Positions 16,901-23,357 of a DNA stretch of 64,000 bases are shown one piece after another. Source of the stretch: PGYR01 sp034670025 (GTDB lineage Bacteria; Bacteroidota; Ignavibacteria; Kapaibacteriales; UBA2268); the NCBI GenBank assembly GCA_034670025.1, contig JAXMOE010000006.1, positions 62,001 to 126,000 of the forward strand, in the 5' to 3' direction. The translations under genes and the position numbers were made by a program. Numbering within the stretch: position 1 is the stretch's first letter; each line of letters begins with the position of its first letter. The notes under the pieces are model-generated. The model searched no databases, was not told the DNA's origin, and was given only the letters and a program-made list of their open reading frames with translations.

Positions 16901-17452
16901 GCTGCTTACCGTGGTATGCTCAATAGCTTTGCTATTTTGGCGTCTAAGGCATTGCAATATGGTGTTCCATTGGAAGAGCTTGTTGACACATTCACATTCA
17001 CTAGATTCGAGCCAGCAGGTATGGTACAAGGCCACGAAGCGATTAAGAACTCTACATCTATTTTAGATTATGTGTTCCGTACGTTGGGCTACGACTACTT
17101 GCAGAGAAATGACTTGGTACACGTGTTCGACAATGACACAAACAAAACTGAACTAAACACTGATGCTGCTGCACAATTGCAAGACATAGAAGCAAAAGGC
17201 AATAGCGGTAACGAAGGCGACCAACCAGACGAAAAAGACATTGCCAAAAACAGATTGGACAGCCCAAAGACATTGGAGCTAAAGACTGTAAAAAGTACGA
17301 CTAGCAGCAACGCAAGAACTGCTGAGCTGAAAGAAGCAATGAGCTTGGGTTACACTGGCGAAATGTGCTCTACTTGTAGCTCATCGCGAGTGAAGCGAAA
17401 CGGTAGCTGTACGGTCTGCGAGGACTGCGGCACGACGAGTGGCTGCTCGTAA
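13940..17452 (+). CDS. nrdJ: B12-dependent (class II) ribonucleotide reductase
   Basis: NrdJ makes deoxyribonucleotides using adenosylcobalamin, with or without oxygen. The 1,170-residue length fits the long single-chain form. Visible signatures are the substrate-site cysteine C183 in PHACFIQSVSDD, the NPCSE motif at 452-456 with radical cysteine C454 and Glu456, TACNLASLNL, and the phosphate loop PTGTIGLVMDCDT. The last 30 residues carry a CSTC...CTVCEDC zinc-ribbon-like tail, where the reducing cysteines usually lie. The start is preceded by a weak AGGTGC. A strong terminator follows, so the gene stands alone. No nrdR or class I enzyme is in the window. Confidence 0.96.
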   Translation: MKFTRYFTKDDSSVYDLFKYTHRASSIKNPDGSAVFDMKNVEVPTGWSQMATDILAQKYFRKAGVPQFDEEGKKILDENGEHATGTENSVKQVVHRLAGTWRHWGEKYNYFDTKKDAEIFYEEAAYMLLNQSSAPNSPQWFNTGLNFAYGITGNKQGHYYVNPDTGKVEKSKDAYTRPQPHACFIQSVSDDMLNEGGIFDLITREARIFKFGSGTGSNFSQIRSSEEPLSGGGVSSGMMSFLKIFDKAAGAIKSGGTTRRAAKMVVVDIDHPDVEEFIEWKAKEEEKVAALVTGSKINKVFLSAIMEEAITNGADVENNNVLKDLIKRAVHRGVPLNYIDRVLALVKQGFTSIDAEEYDTHYESEAYNTISGQNANNSVRVTNDFMKAVEADEEWELKWRTDDKHARRVRARDLWNKINLSAWKSADPGLQYDTTINEWHTCPESGRINASNPCSEYMFLDDTACNLASLNLMKFYNEETSEFDIEGYKHAIRVWTVVLEISVLMAQFPSKRVADLSYKFRTLGLGYANIGTLLMVNGIPYDSQEALAWTGALTSILCGQAYTTSSEMAKELGTFPEYDLNSKHMLKVIRNHRRASYNAKTSEYEGLTIRPQGIDTRFCPQDMLVAAREVWDNALEMGENHGFRNAQVTVIAPTGTIGLVMDCDTTGIEPDFAVVKYKKLAGGGYFKIVNQSVRKALVKLGYTETQIQEIVKYSKGHGTLVGCPAINKATLMEKGFTEEKLKLVEDQLDDVFDIKFAFNKWTLGEDFMMKLGLSDEEIADSNLNILGALGFTAEELEEANDYVCGTMMIEGAPHLKEEHLPIFDCANKCGKKGERSIPYMGHVKMMAAAQPFISGAISKTVNMSGDASVNNISEVHMKSWKLMLKAIALYRDGSKLSQPLNSANYDDMDEVVLLGDETSLDETLGAKELHEHREGKLVRQSQRYKLPKKRKGVIREATVGGHKIFLRTGEYEDGQLGEIFIDMYKEGAAYRGMLNSFAILASKALQYGVPLEELVDTFTFTRFEPAGMVQGHEAIKNSTSILDYVFRTLGYDYLQRNDLVHVFDNDTNKTELNTDAAAQLQDIEAKGNSGNEGDQPDEKDIAKNRLDSPKTLELKTVKSTTSSNARTAELKEAMSLGYTGEMCSTCSSSRVKRNGSCTVCEDCGTTSGCS

Positions 17453-17474
17453 GCACAATTGATTATTATTTTAC

Positions 17475-17508
17475 AATCCCTGTTCTGAAAAGAATGGGGA
17501 TTTTTTTT
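17475..17508 (+). terminator. Rho-independent terminator of nrdJ
   Basis: AATCCCTGTTCT (17475-17486) pairs with AGAATGGGGATT (17491-17502), including two G-U pairs, over a GAAA tetraloop. Eight T follow from 17501. This is a textbook intrinsic terminator 23 bases after the nrdJ stop. Confidence 0.92.
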
Positions 17509-17598
17509 GGTGGCGAAACACTGCACGAAGAATTACCCACCACTGTCATCATTCTGCAACAAGGGAGCAAGTTCACTTACTGAGCATTGTCGTTGGCG

Positions 17599-17721
17599 AC
17601 TGTCCTCCGCTGCGTGTGAAGCCAAAGACATTAGCGGAGGTGGACGAAGAGCTGTCATTGCGAGAAATATCAGTTTACTGATATTTTGTGGCAATCTATC
17701 TTGTTCAAAGCAGACAGCCGC
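17599..17721 (+). repeat. Non-coding dispersed repeat, copy 1, with REP-like hairpin
   Basis: Two blocks of this element recur in direct orientation about 1 kb away, past the toxin-antitoxin pair. Block 17599-17654 matches 18634-18689 at 51 of 56 bases, and block 17678-17721 matches 18687-18730 at 43 of 44. The first block has inner arms CCTCCGCT and AGCGGAGG. Between the blocks, AAATATCAG and CTGATATTT form a stem closed by ATTGC and GCAAT, a REP-like hairpin that copy 2 has lost by a 26-base deletion. The 17509-17871 spacer around it holds no convincing gene. Confidence 0.75.
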
Positions 17722-17871
17722 GCTACGCTCGCCGTGACATTTTCAAGTCCTCCTCAGTCAGAAACGAGTTTCTGCCAGCTCACGCTAAAGACGTGACACG
17801 TCCACCAAAGGAGCATAAGAGCTGAGACATAAACAATGCGCCTCAACGATAAAATAAAACAAGCCCGAATA

Positions 17872-18174
17872 TTATAATTCTAATTTGCTCTTGTCTTTTC
17901 TATTAGAGAAAAAAGATAGTATAATTATTTCATTATTTTTTACAGTATAATACATAGTGTTAAATTTAAGTATGACTGCTCTTCTTATGTGGGGTAGTTC
18001 CTGGCTTGATGGATAAAGCTCTGGGTTATCAGCAATTATAGTAAGAATGCGTTCTAATTTTTGGACTAATCGACGGATAACTGAACCGGGGAAATTCTTT
18101 TCTAAATAGGAAATAGTATCTTCTAGTTCCGCCGTAGCATTATTTGTCCAGCTGATTTTATAGCCACTTTTCAT
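17872..18174 (-). CDS. RelE/ParE-family toxin
   Basis: The 100-residue protein has the RelE/ParE layout: an N-terminal strand (YKISWTNNATAELEDTISYLE), a helical hairpin, and a C-terminal sheet (HIRRAVILKFNTMYYTVKNN, then IIILSFFSNRKD). The RRAV.LKF..MYY pattern is closer to ParE (gyrase poison) than to the mRNA-cutting RelE type, but the target cannot be decided by eye. It overlaps the upstream antitoxin by 17 bases, the usual order antitoxin then toxin. It is flanked by non-coding repeats on both sides, as expected of an acquired module. Confidence 0.85.
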   Translation of the reverse strand: MKSGYKISWTNNATAELEDTISYLEKNFPGSVIRRLVQKLERILTIIADNPELYPSSQELPHIRRAVILKFNTMYYTVKNNEIIILSFFSNRKDKSKLEL

Positions 18175-18391
18175 ACAATTTCTTCACTTCTGAATTAGAA
18201 ATAGTATTATTGTTGTCCATATCGCTTAAGCCCTTCTTGATAGAGGCCTTTTCAGAGTCAGAGATTTTAGACCACCAGTCGCTATCTAATTTATTTCGGA
18301 GAGTGATTAGGTCAGAGATAATGCTCTCATCTTCCAACGATGCTAACCATTGTATTAATTCAACTTTTGAGTTTGATAAATTGTTGTTCAT
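18158..18391 (-). CDS. Antitoxin of the ParE-type pair
   Basis: The 77-residue protein is small and strongly charged, with two helices (SNSKVELIQWLASLEDESI and KISDSEKASIKKGLSDMDNN) and a C-terminal EVKKLYEKW. This matches the short addiction-module antitoxins paired with ParE toxins, in which the C-terminal helix wraps the toxin. No DNA-binding motif is obvious, so it may not autoregulate strongly. Its stop lies inside the toxin start region, with a 17-base overlap. The start at 18391 gives the whole conserved length. Confidence 0.8.
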   Translation of the reverse strand: MNNNLSNSKVELIQWLASLEDESIISDLITLRNKLDSDWWSKISDSEKASIKKGLSDMDNNNTISNSEVKKLYEKWL

Positions 18392-18486
18392 ATTTTAATT
18401 ATTTTTATTTCAATAATACGAAAAAATTAATAATAATTACATTTTTACGAGTATTAAATTCCATAACAATACAATTGAACCGTAAT

Positions 18487-18504
18487 AAGGGGTTGCAACC
18501 CCTT
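18487..18504. repeat. Perfect 18-base palindrome
   Basis: AAGGGGTTGCAACCCCTT is its own reverse complement. It lies about 95 bases upstream of the antitoxin gene, in the spacer between it and repeat copy 2. It could be the edge of the repeat element or a bidirectional transcription stop. The 18392-18794 spacer otherwise holds repeat material and no convincing gene. Confidence 0.55.
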
Positions 18505-18633
18505 GTTGAGCCGTGTGTGGCTTTTCTGGCGGATGAATTTACAGCTTTTCCTATGCATGGACTCTTCGGATTCATTAGAATCCTCAGAGTGACGGTGGTG
18601 GTATTCCCCTCCAGAGGGGCACAAGTGTTGGTA

Positions 18634-18730
18634 ACTGTCCTCCACTGCGTGTAAAGCCAACGGCATTAGGGGAGGTGGACGAAGAGCTGATATTTTGTGG
18701 CAATCTATCTTGTTCAAATCAGACAGCCGC
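18634..18730 (+). repeat. Non-coding dispersed repeat, copy 2
   Basis: Second copy of the element at 17599-17721, in the same orientation. It carries both blocks but lacks the 26 bases that form the left arm of the REP-like hairpin. The deletion lies between short CTG direct repeats. Together the two copies enclose the toxin-antitoxin genes. Confidence 0.7.
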
Positions 18731-18794
18731 ATCAATAATGACAGGCGCTTCGATAGGCTCAGCGTAGGAATGACATTTGTTTTCTGTAAACTAT

Positions 18795-19541
18795 CTATAT
18801 AACGGTGAATGTACCGCTGTCAAGCCAGCCAATTTCGCCATTGTCTAATCGGATCTTACGCCAATCACCAACTGAGTCTAAGACTTGCATTTTCACTCCT
18901 GCGTGGAGTATGAATAGGTCTTGGCTTTGTGAGTCAGGGGAGCTCTTGACATAAGTGCTTTGCTCTGTTAGTATGGCAAATTTCTTTACATACTCGTTTT
19001 GGTGTGAGCTGTATGCTAAGTATGATAATAATATTGACATTACTAATGTGGCAAATATCACTGCTACGGATAGCTTTTTGATTGATGTGCTACGGCTGTA
19101 AATAAGCAGTCCTGCGAATACGAAAAGTACCCACACGAAGCCAACTGTCCACCAAGCCCAGCTTGTAGAGTTTTGCAGATTGCGGAGTGAGTCCACCCAA
19201 TCGACTATGAATATCTGCTCTACTCGCTCTACTTTGTCTATTGTTTTTAGTCGAGCTATTGTTAGGTTGTGGTCTATGTCTTCGTTGTCGCTTAGCTTGT
19301 CGGCTCTTTCGTAGTTGAGTATTGCGTATGCGATATTGTCCGTTTTGTAATAAGCATTGGCTAAGTTATAGTAAAGCTCAGCAGAACCGCTACCATTGTC
19401 CAAAATCTGCTCATACGTGTTTATGGCATCAGAATATTGCTTGTTGCTGTACTGCTCGTTGCCCTGCTGAAACAGATCATCGGAGGCATTGGCAGTCAAT
19501 AAAATTGATATAAATAATATGGCTATGATTATGTTTTTCAT
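18795..19541 (-). CDS. batE: BatE-like TPR and SH3 protein
   Basis: The 248-residue protein has a signal peptide (MKNIIIAILFISILLTANAS), two or three TPR repeats (residues about 22-95, for example LYYNLANAYYKTDNIAYAILN), two transmembrane helices near 130-150 and 158-180, and a C-terminal bacterial SH3 domain (AGVKMQVLDSVGDWRKIRLD). This is the BatE layout of the Bacteroides aerotolerance operon. Its precise role is not known. It is the last gene of the operon and overlaps batD by 4 bases. Confidence 0.85.
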   Translation of the reverse strand: MKNIIIAILFISILLTANASDDLFQQGNEQYSNKQYSDAINTYEQILDNGSGSAELYYNLANAYYKTDNIAYAILNYERADKLSDNEDIDHNLTIARLKTIDKVERVEQIFIVDWVDSLRNLQNSTSWAWWTVGFVWVLFVFAGLLIYSRSTSIKKLSVAVIFATLVMSILLSYLAYSSHQNEYVKKFAILTEQSTYVKSSPDSQSQDLFILHAGVKMQVLDSVGDWRKIRLDNGEIGWLDSGTFTVI

Positions 19542-21373
19542 TTTATACCTCGCTCTATGCTTGTTATCACATTAGTCGATTTGTCATACAATTCCTGCAT
19601 TTTCCCAGTGGTGTCTCCACCCGGTGAATAGCGAGCAAACTCGGACTCTTCTAATGCAGATATGAATTTGTCTATTGTGTCTTCTTCTATTGCTATGTCT
19701 TTTAGTTTCTGTTGAACCAACTCTTTGCTCAATTCCGATGCTGGTATATTTAGCTTGTCAGAAATATAGCCCCAGAGTGCTTTTGTTATCTCTTCGTAAA
19801 AGTCAGCACTGTTGTTTGATTTCAGTGCTGTACCTGCTGCAGCCAAACGCTTTTTGGCTAATTTGCTTGCTCTTTTGTTCTTTACTAATTCCGTGTTGTC
19901 GTCTTCCTTTCTGCGTTTTGCAAGTAAGATGAAGAGTATTAGAAATAGGAAGAACGGCAGCATTATCAGTGCATAGAACGTCGGCGTTCCGAAGAAACCA
20001 CCACGGTTTTTGTCGTGGAGTTCGGTGTCTGATTTTATATATCGTATGTCTTTGCCAATTAGTTGTAGCTCTTCGCGGCTTACCCCTGATATATTGCTTG
20101 TACCGTCTGATTCTCCTTTGCCAACGGAGATTAGGAACTCTTCTGACGATAGCGTTTTGTAGCTTTTGGAATCCAAATCGAAGTAAGAGAAAGTAACTGG
20201 CTCTATTTTGTATTCGCCCGGAGTACGGGGAATGATTAAGTATTCGAATATCTTTTCGCCAGACATACCAGCAAGCGACACTCGTGAGTTATCTGCCGTT
20301 TTTGGGTCGAATGTTTCCATATCGGGTGGCAGTTTGATATTCGGTGCGTCAAATAGCTTTATGTTGCCTTTGCCGTTTATCTTTACTTTCAGTGTTATTG
20401 GCTCGTTGGTGACGGTTTTTGTATTGTCCACCCACGCTTCCATTTCGAATTTGCCGACTGCTCCGTTGAAGCCGTTTGGCGCACCATCCGGTAAGTTTTT
20501 TACGTTCACAGAAATCGGTGAAGAGCTAAGATTATACTCAAAGTCTTTGTAAGAGCCACGGTCGAAGAAGTCATCGAATATGCTTCGTCTTCTTCTTTGC
20601 TGCCCGCTAGTTCTCAGCCGTACAACGGTCTTGAACTCATAAGGGTCAACCGTCAGCTTACCGCTTTGCTGTGGGAATAACACCACTTGCTTTAGATTAG
20701 CTACTCGGAACCACACACCATTGACTTGCTCTCGTTTCCACTGCATTTCGCCAAGGTCAATTTCCTGATTCCAAAATCCATTGAGTATAGGGGAGCTTTC
20801 TAATTCCAGACCGACTATGTTCAAATCAGAATTAGCATAGAGCTTGAAGGATGCCGTTACTTGTTCACCAACGAATACATCGCGCTTAGAAACATTGGTG
20901 CGTAAGTAGAGATTATCTTTGATAACATCAATAGCATCGCCTTTCATTTTCTTTTCGCGTTCTGCTGCCTGCTTGCGTCGTTCTTTTTCCGCGGCAGAGG
21001 GTTCTACGACTCTTAGCTTAATAGAGTTAGAACGTAATCGCTTGCCTTCAACTTGTATAGTAGCTGGTTTTATTTCAATAGTGCCAGTTTTTGTTGGCTT
21101 TAGCACGTAGGTGAAGGTAAGTGCTCGGCTGTAACGCCCATTGATTATCTGTGTGCTGCTCGACTGCGATGGCCCTTGGAGCACTTCCATATCGCTAAAG
21201 CTGGGCGGTCTGAAGTTGGAAGCGTCGGTGTCAACACTGAATTGTATTCGGAATGGCTCGCCCTCTATCACTGGGTTACTCGACACAGCAGCGGTGAAGT
21301 TTTGTGCTACAACAGATGTAGCAGCCGTTACTAATAGTATCAATAACAGATAAGTTTTCGTAAGTCCTCTCAT
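19538..21373 (-). CDS. batD: BatD, membrane-anchored aerotolerance protein
   Basis: The 611-residue product begins with a signal peptide (MRGLTKTYLLLILLVTAATS). A chain of immunoglobulin-like beta domains follows, starting with the family motif AVSSNPVIEGEPFRIQFSVD, then SNLYLRTNVSKRDVFVGEQV-type repeats. A transmembrane helix lies near 475-495 (FYALIMLPFFLFLILFILL) and the cytoplasmic tail is helical. BatD is a standard member of Bat operons. I started it at the ATG at 21373, which overlaps the batC stop as TAATG, rather than at the in-frame TTG at 21379. It overlaps batE by 4 bases. Confidence 0.9.
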   Translation of the reverse strand: MRGLTKTYLLLILLVTAATSVVAQNFTAAVSSNPVIEGEPFRIQFSVDTDASNFRPPSFSDMEVLQGPSQSSSTQIINGRYSRALTFTYVLKPTKTGTIEIKPATIQVEGKRLRSNSIKLRVVEPSAAEKERRKQAAEREKKMKGDAIDVIKDNLYLRTNVSKRDVFVGEQVTASFKLYANSDLNIVGLELESSPILNGFWNQEIDLGEMQWKREQVNGVWFRVANLKQVVLFPQQSGKLTVDPYEFKTVVRLRTSGQQRRRRSIFDDFFDRGSYKDFEYNLSSSPISVNVKNLPDGAPNGFNGAVGKFEMEAWVDNTKTVTNEPITLKVKINGKGNIKLFDAPNIKLPPDMETFDPKTADNSRVSLAGMSGEKIFEYLIIPRTPGEYKIEPVTFSYFDLDSKSYKTLSSEEFLISVGKGESDGTSNISGVSREELQLIGKDIRYIKSDTELHDKNRGGFFGTPTFYALIMLPFFLFLILFILLAKRRKEDDNTELVKNKRASKLAKKRLAAAGTALKSNNSADFYEEITKALWGYISDKLNIPASELSKELVQQKLKDIAIEEDTIDKFISALEESEFARYSPGGDTTGKMQELYDKSTNVITSIERGIK

Positions 21374-22215
21374 TACCAATTCTTTCCAGTTTTTTTGTCG
21401 TCAGATTCCAATTTTCTCAACTTCTTTTGCAACTTTTTCTCTTCTTGCATCATAGCTTGGAGTATTCTCTCTGCATCTTGCTTAGAGATTTTATTTTGCT
21501 GCATTTGGTTTTGGGTTTTGTCGCCATCTTTTGGTTTTTCTTTGTTTTGCTGACTGCCCTCACCATCCTTATTCTGATTTTCTTTGTCTTCTTGATTTTG
21601 TCCGTCTTGTTTGTCTTTGTTCTGACCGTCTTTGTTTTCATCCTGATTCTGACCATCTTGGTTTTGTTTGTCTTTATCTTGGTCACCATTTTGGTCTTTG
21701 TTCTGATCTTGCTTATCCTTTTGGTCTTGCTGATCTTTGTTCTGGTCTTTATCCTGATTGTCTTTGTTGTCTTGGTTTTGCTGTTCTTGCTTTCTTAACA
21801 TTTCCCTTGCATAAGCTAAGTTGTACTTAGTTTCTGGATCTTTTGGGTTGTTTTTTAGGGATTGAATGTAGGCATCTACGCTTTCTTGGTACTTTTTGCC
21901 TTCCAAAAGGGAGTTACCCATATTGTGATAGATGTTAGCTAACTCTTGTTTTGAGAAATTGGAGTGCGTAAGTTCTTCGAACTTTGTCTTTGCTTCCTCA
22001 TAGTTGCCTTGTTTGTAAAGAGAGTTTGCAAGATTGTACTTAGCAATAGAAGAATTTGGGTCTTCTTCTAAAGACTTTCTGTAATCTATTTCAGCTTCGG
22101 TGTATTTATCACTTTTGTATTTTTCATTACCATTGTAAATATACTTTTCTGGTTCTTGTGCTTGTGCGGCAGTGACTACAAGCAAAAGCAATATAATTAT
22201 ATTCATTTTACTCAT
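21373..22215 (-). CDS. batC: BatC-like TPR protein with long N/Q/D/K-rich tail
   Basis: The 280-residue protein has a signal peptide (MSKMNIIILLLLVVTAAQAQ), about three TPR repeats (residues 20-140, for example SSIAKYNLANSLYKQGNYEE), and then about 100 residues almost entirely of Asn, Gln, Asp and Lys with repeats such as DKQDQNKDQNGDQDK. A short lysine-rich helix ends it. The tail is far more extreme than in most BatC proteins and is probably disordered. I chose ATG 22215 because it lies at normal spacing after AGGTG and overlaps the batB stop. A GTG at 22224 is the alternative. Confidence 0.85.
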   Translation of the reverse strand: MSKMNIIILLLLVVTAAQAQEPEKYIYNGNEKYKSDKYTEAEIDYRKSLEEDPNSSIAKYNLANSLYKQGNYEEAKTKFEELTHSNFSKQELANIYHNMGNSLLEGKKYQESVDAYIQSLKNNPKDPETKYNLAYAREMLRKQEQQNQDNKDNQDKDQNKDQQDQKDKQDQNKDQNGDQDKDKQNQDGQNQDENKDGQNKDKQDGQNQEDKENQNKDGEGSQQNKEKPKDGDKTQNQMQQNKISKQDAERILQAMMQEEKKLQKKLRKLESDDKKTGKNW

Positions 22216-23248
22216 CGTTTTCACCTACTATTTTTCTTAAAGTTAATCGCTTGTTCTTTCTGTTACTCACTAACATCTCAATTAAGATTAGCAACAAAGC
22301 AAATCCGAATAAATATTGAAATCTATCTTCGAAATCAGTAAAAACTTTAGCTTCGAACTCTGTTTTTTCCATTTCTGATATATCTGCAAGTAAGTCAGAT
22401 AAGTTAACTTCGCCACCTGCAGCTCGGACAAATTTCCCATCGCCAACGGATGCTAATTCTTGTAGCATATTGGCGTTCAGTTTAGACACTACTGTAGCAC
22501 CGCTATTGTCTTTGATAAATCCCTGTGGTCTTCCGTTTATGTAGCGAGGGATTGGGCCACCTTCTACAGAGCCCATACCGATAGTGTGGACTATTATTCC
22601 TTTATCAGCAGCGTCTTCGGCAGCACCCAGAGCGTCGTCTTCGTGGTTTTCGCCATCGGTGATTACTATCATTACTTTGTTCACTTCTTCATCTTCTGAG
22701 AATGATTTCATTCCTAACTCTATTGCTCCACCAATGGCTGTACCTTGCTTTTCTATCATATTGGTACTCATAGAAGAGACCATCAGCTTTGCTGCCGAGT
22801 AGTCAGTAGTGAGCGGTAATTGGAGGAATGAATCACCAGCAAATAGTACTATACTAATTTTATCCTGTGCTAATTCGCTTATCATTCTATTTATAGCAGA
22901 TTTTGCTCTTTCCAATCTGTTGGGCCTAATGTCTTCGGCCAACATCGAGTTCGACACATCTACTGCTATGACTACTTCAACGCCTTCTCGCTTCACTTCT
23001 TTCATCTTAGTTCCAATAAGTGGGTTAGCTAATCCGACTACCATAGCAGAGAATGCAATGGCAATTAGGATAAATTTGAAGCTATTTTTGAAAGTGGACA
23101 CGTTGGGCGACAACCGCTTTAGTGCTTCGGTACTTGCGAATGAGGCAAGTAATTTCTTGCGTCTTGCTCTGTAAACAATATACAACAATACCAGTACTGG
23201 CAGAGCAGCAAGGAGATAAAGATATATTTCGTTTTCTAATTTAAGCAA
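22208..23248 (-). CDS. batB: BatB-like von Willebrand factor A membrane protein
   Basis: The 346-residue protein has two N-terminal transmembrane helices (residues 8-26 and 57-75), a VWA domain with an intact metal-binding MIDAS site (VAVDVSNSM near residue 95, then the TD and DGENHED elements), and a last helix near 310-330. VWA proteins of this type work with a MoxR ATPase and BatA in envelope stress or aerotolerance. Here it is the first gene of the operon, with a promoter box just upstream. Neither BatA nor MoxR is in the window. It could equally be called BatA, because the two are close paralogues. Confidence 0.88.
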   Translation of the reverse strand: MLKLENEIYLYLLAALPVLVLLYIVYRARRKKLLASFASTEALKRLSPNVSTFKNSFKFILIAIAFSAMVVGLANPLIGTKMKEVKREGVEVVIAVDVSNSMLAEDIRPNRLERAKSAINRMISELAQDKISIVLFAGDSFLQLPLTTDYSAAKLMVSSMSTNMIEKQGTAIGGAIELGMKSFSEDEEVNKVMIVITDGENHEDDALGAAEDAADKGIIVHTIGMGSVEGGPIPRYINGRPQGFIKDNSGATVVSKLNANMLQELASVGDGKFVRAAGGEVNLSDLLADISEMEKTEFEAKVFTDFEDRFQYLFGFALLLILIEMLVSNRKNKRLTLRKIVGENDE

Positions 23249-23275
23249 TTTCTATTTTTCTATTTTTTAGTTAAA

Positions 23276-23306
23276 CAAACTTAAAAATTAAAGTTTCTTA
23301 TGTCAA
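23276..23306 (-). promoter_or_regulatory. Bacteroidota-type promoter of the bat operon
   Basis: On the minus strand TAAGTTTG (23276-23283) fits TAnnTTTG. A TTG (plus-strand CAA at 23304-23306) lies 20 bases upstream as a -33 element. The box is 28 bases before the batB ATG. Confidence 0.5.
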
Positions 23307-23357
23307 TATTTGCAACATTATGTAACGAATAACCATGGTCATTTGTTATATTAGAAT

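Noticed and set aside
17507..17737. 76-residue plus-strand frame after nrdJ
   Set aside because: It begins in the T run of a terminator and crosses dispersed repeats. The peptide is Cys/Ser-rich with no domain.
18454..18735. 93-residue minus-strand frame and overlapping plus-strand frames in the spacer past the antitoxin
   Set aside because: They fall in non-coding repeat DNA shared with 17599-17721 and 57917-58152, and their translations resemble no protein.
21427..21798. Long plus-strand frame of hydrophobic Leu/Val/Phe residues over batC
   Set aside because: It is the antisense of the N/Q/D/K-rich tail of BatC. The codons for those residues read as Leu, Val and Phe on the other strand.
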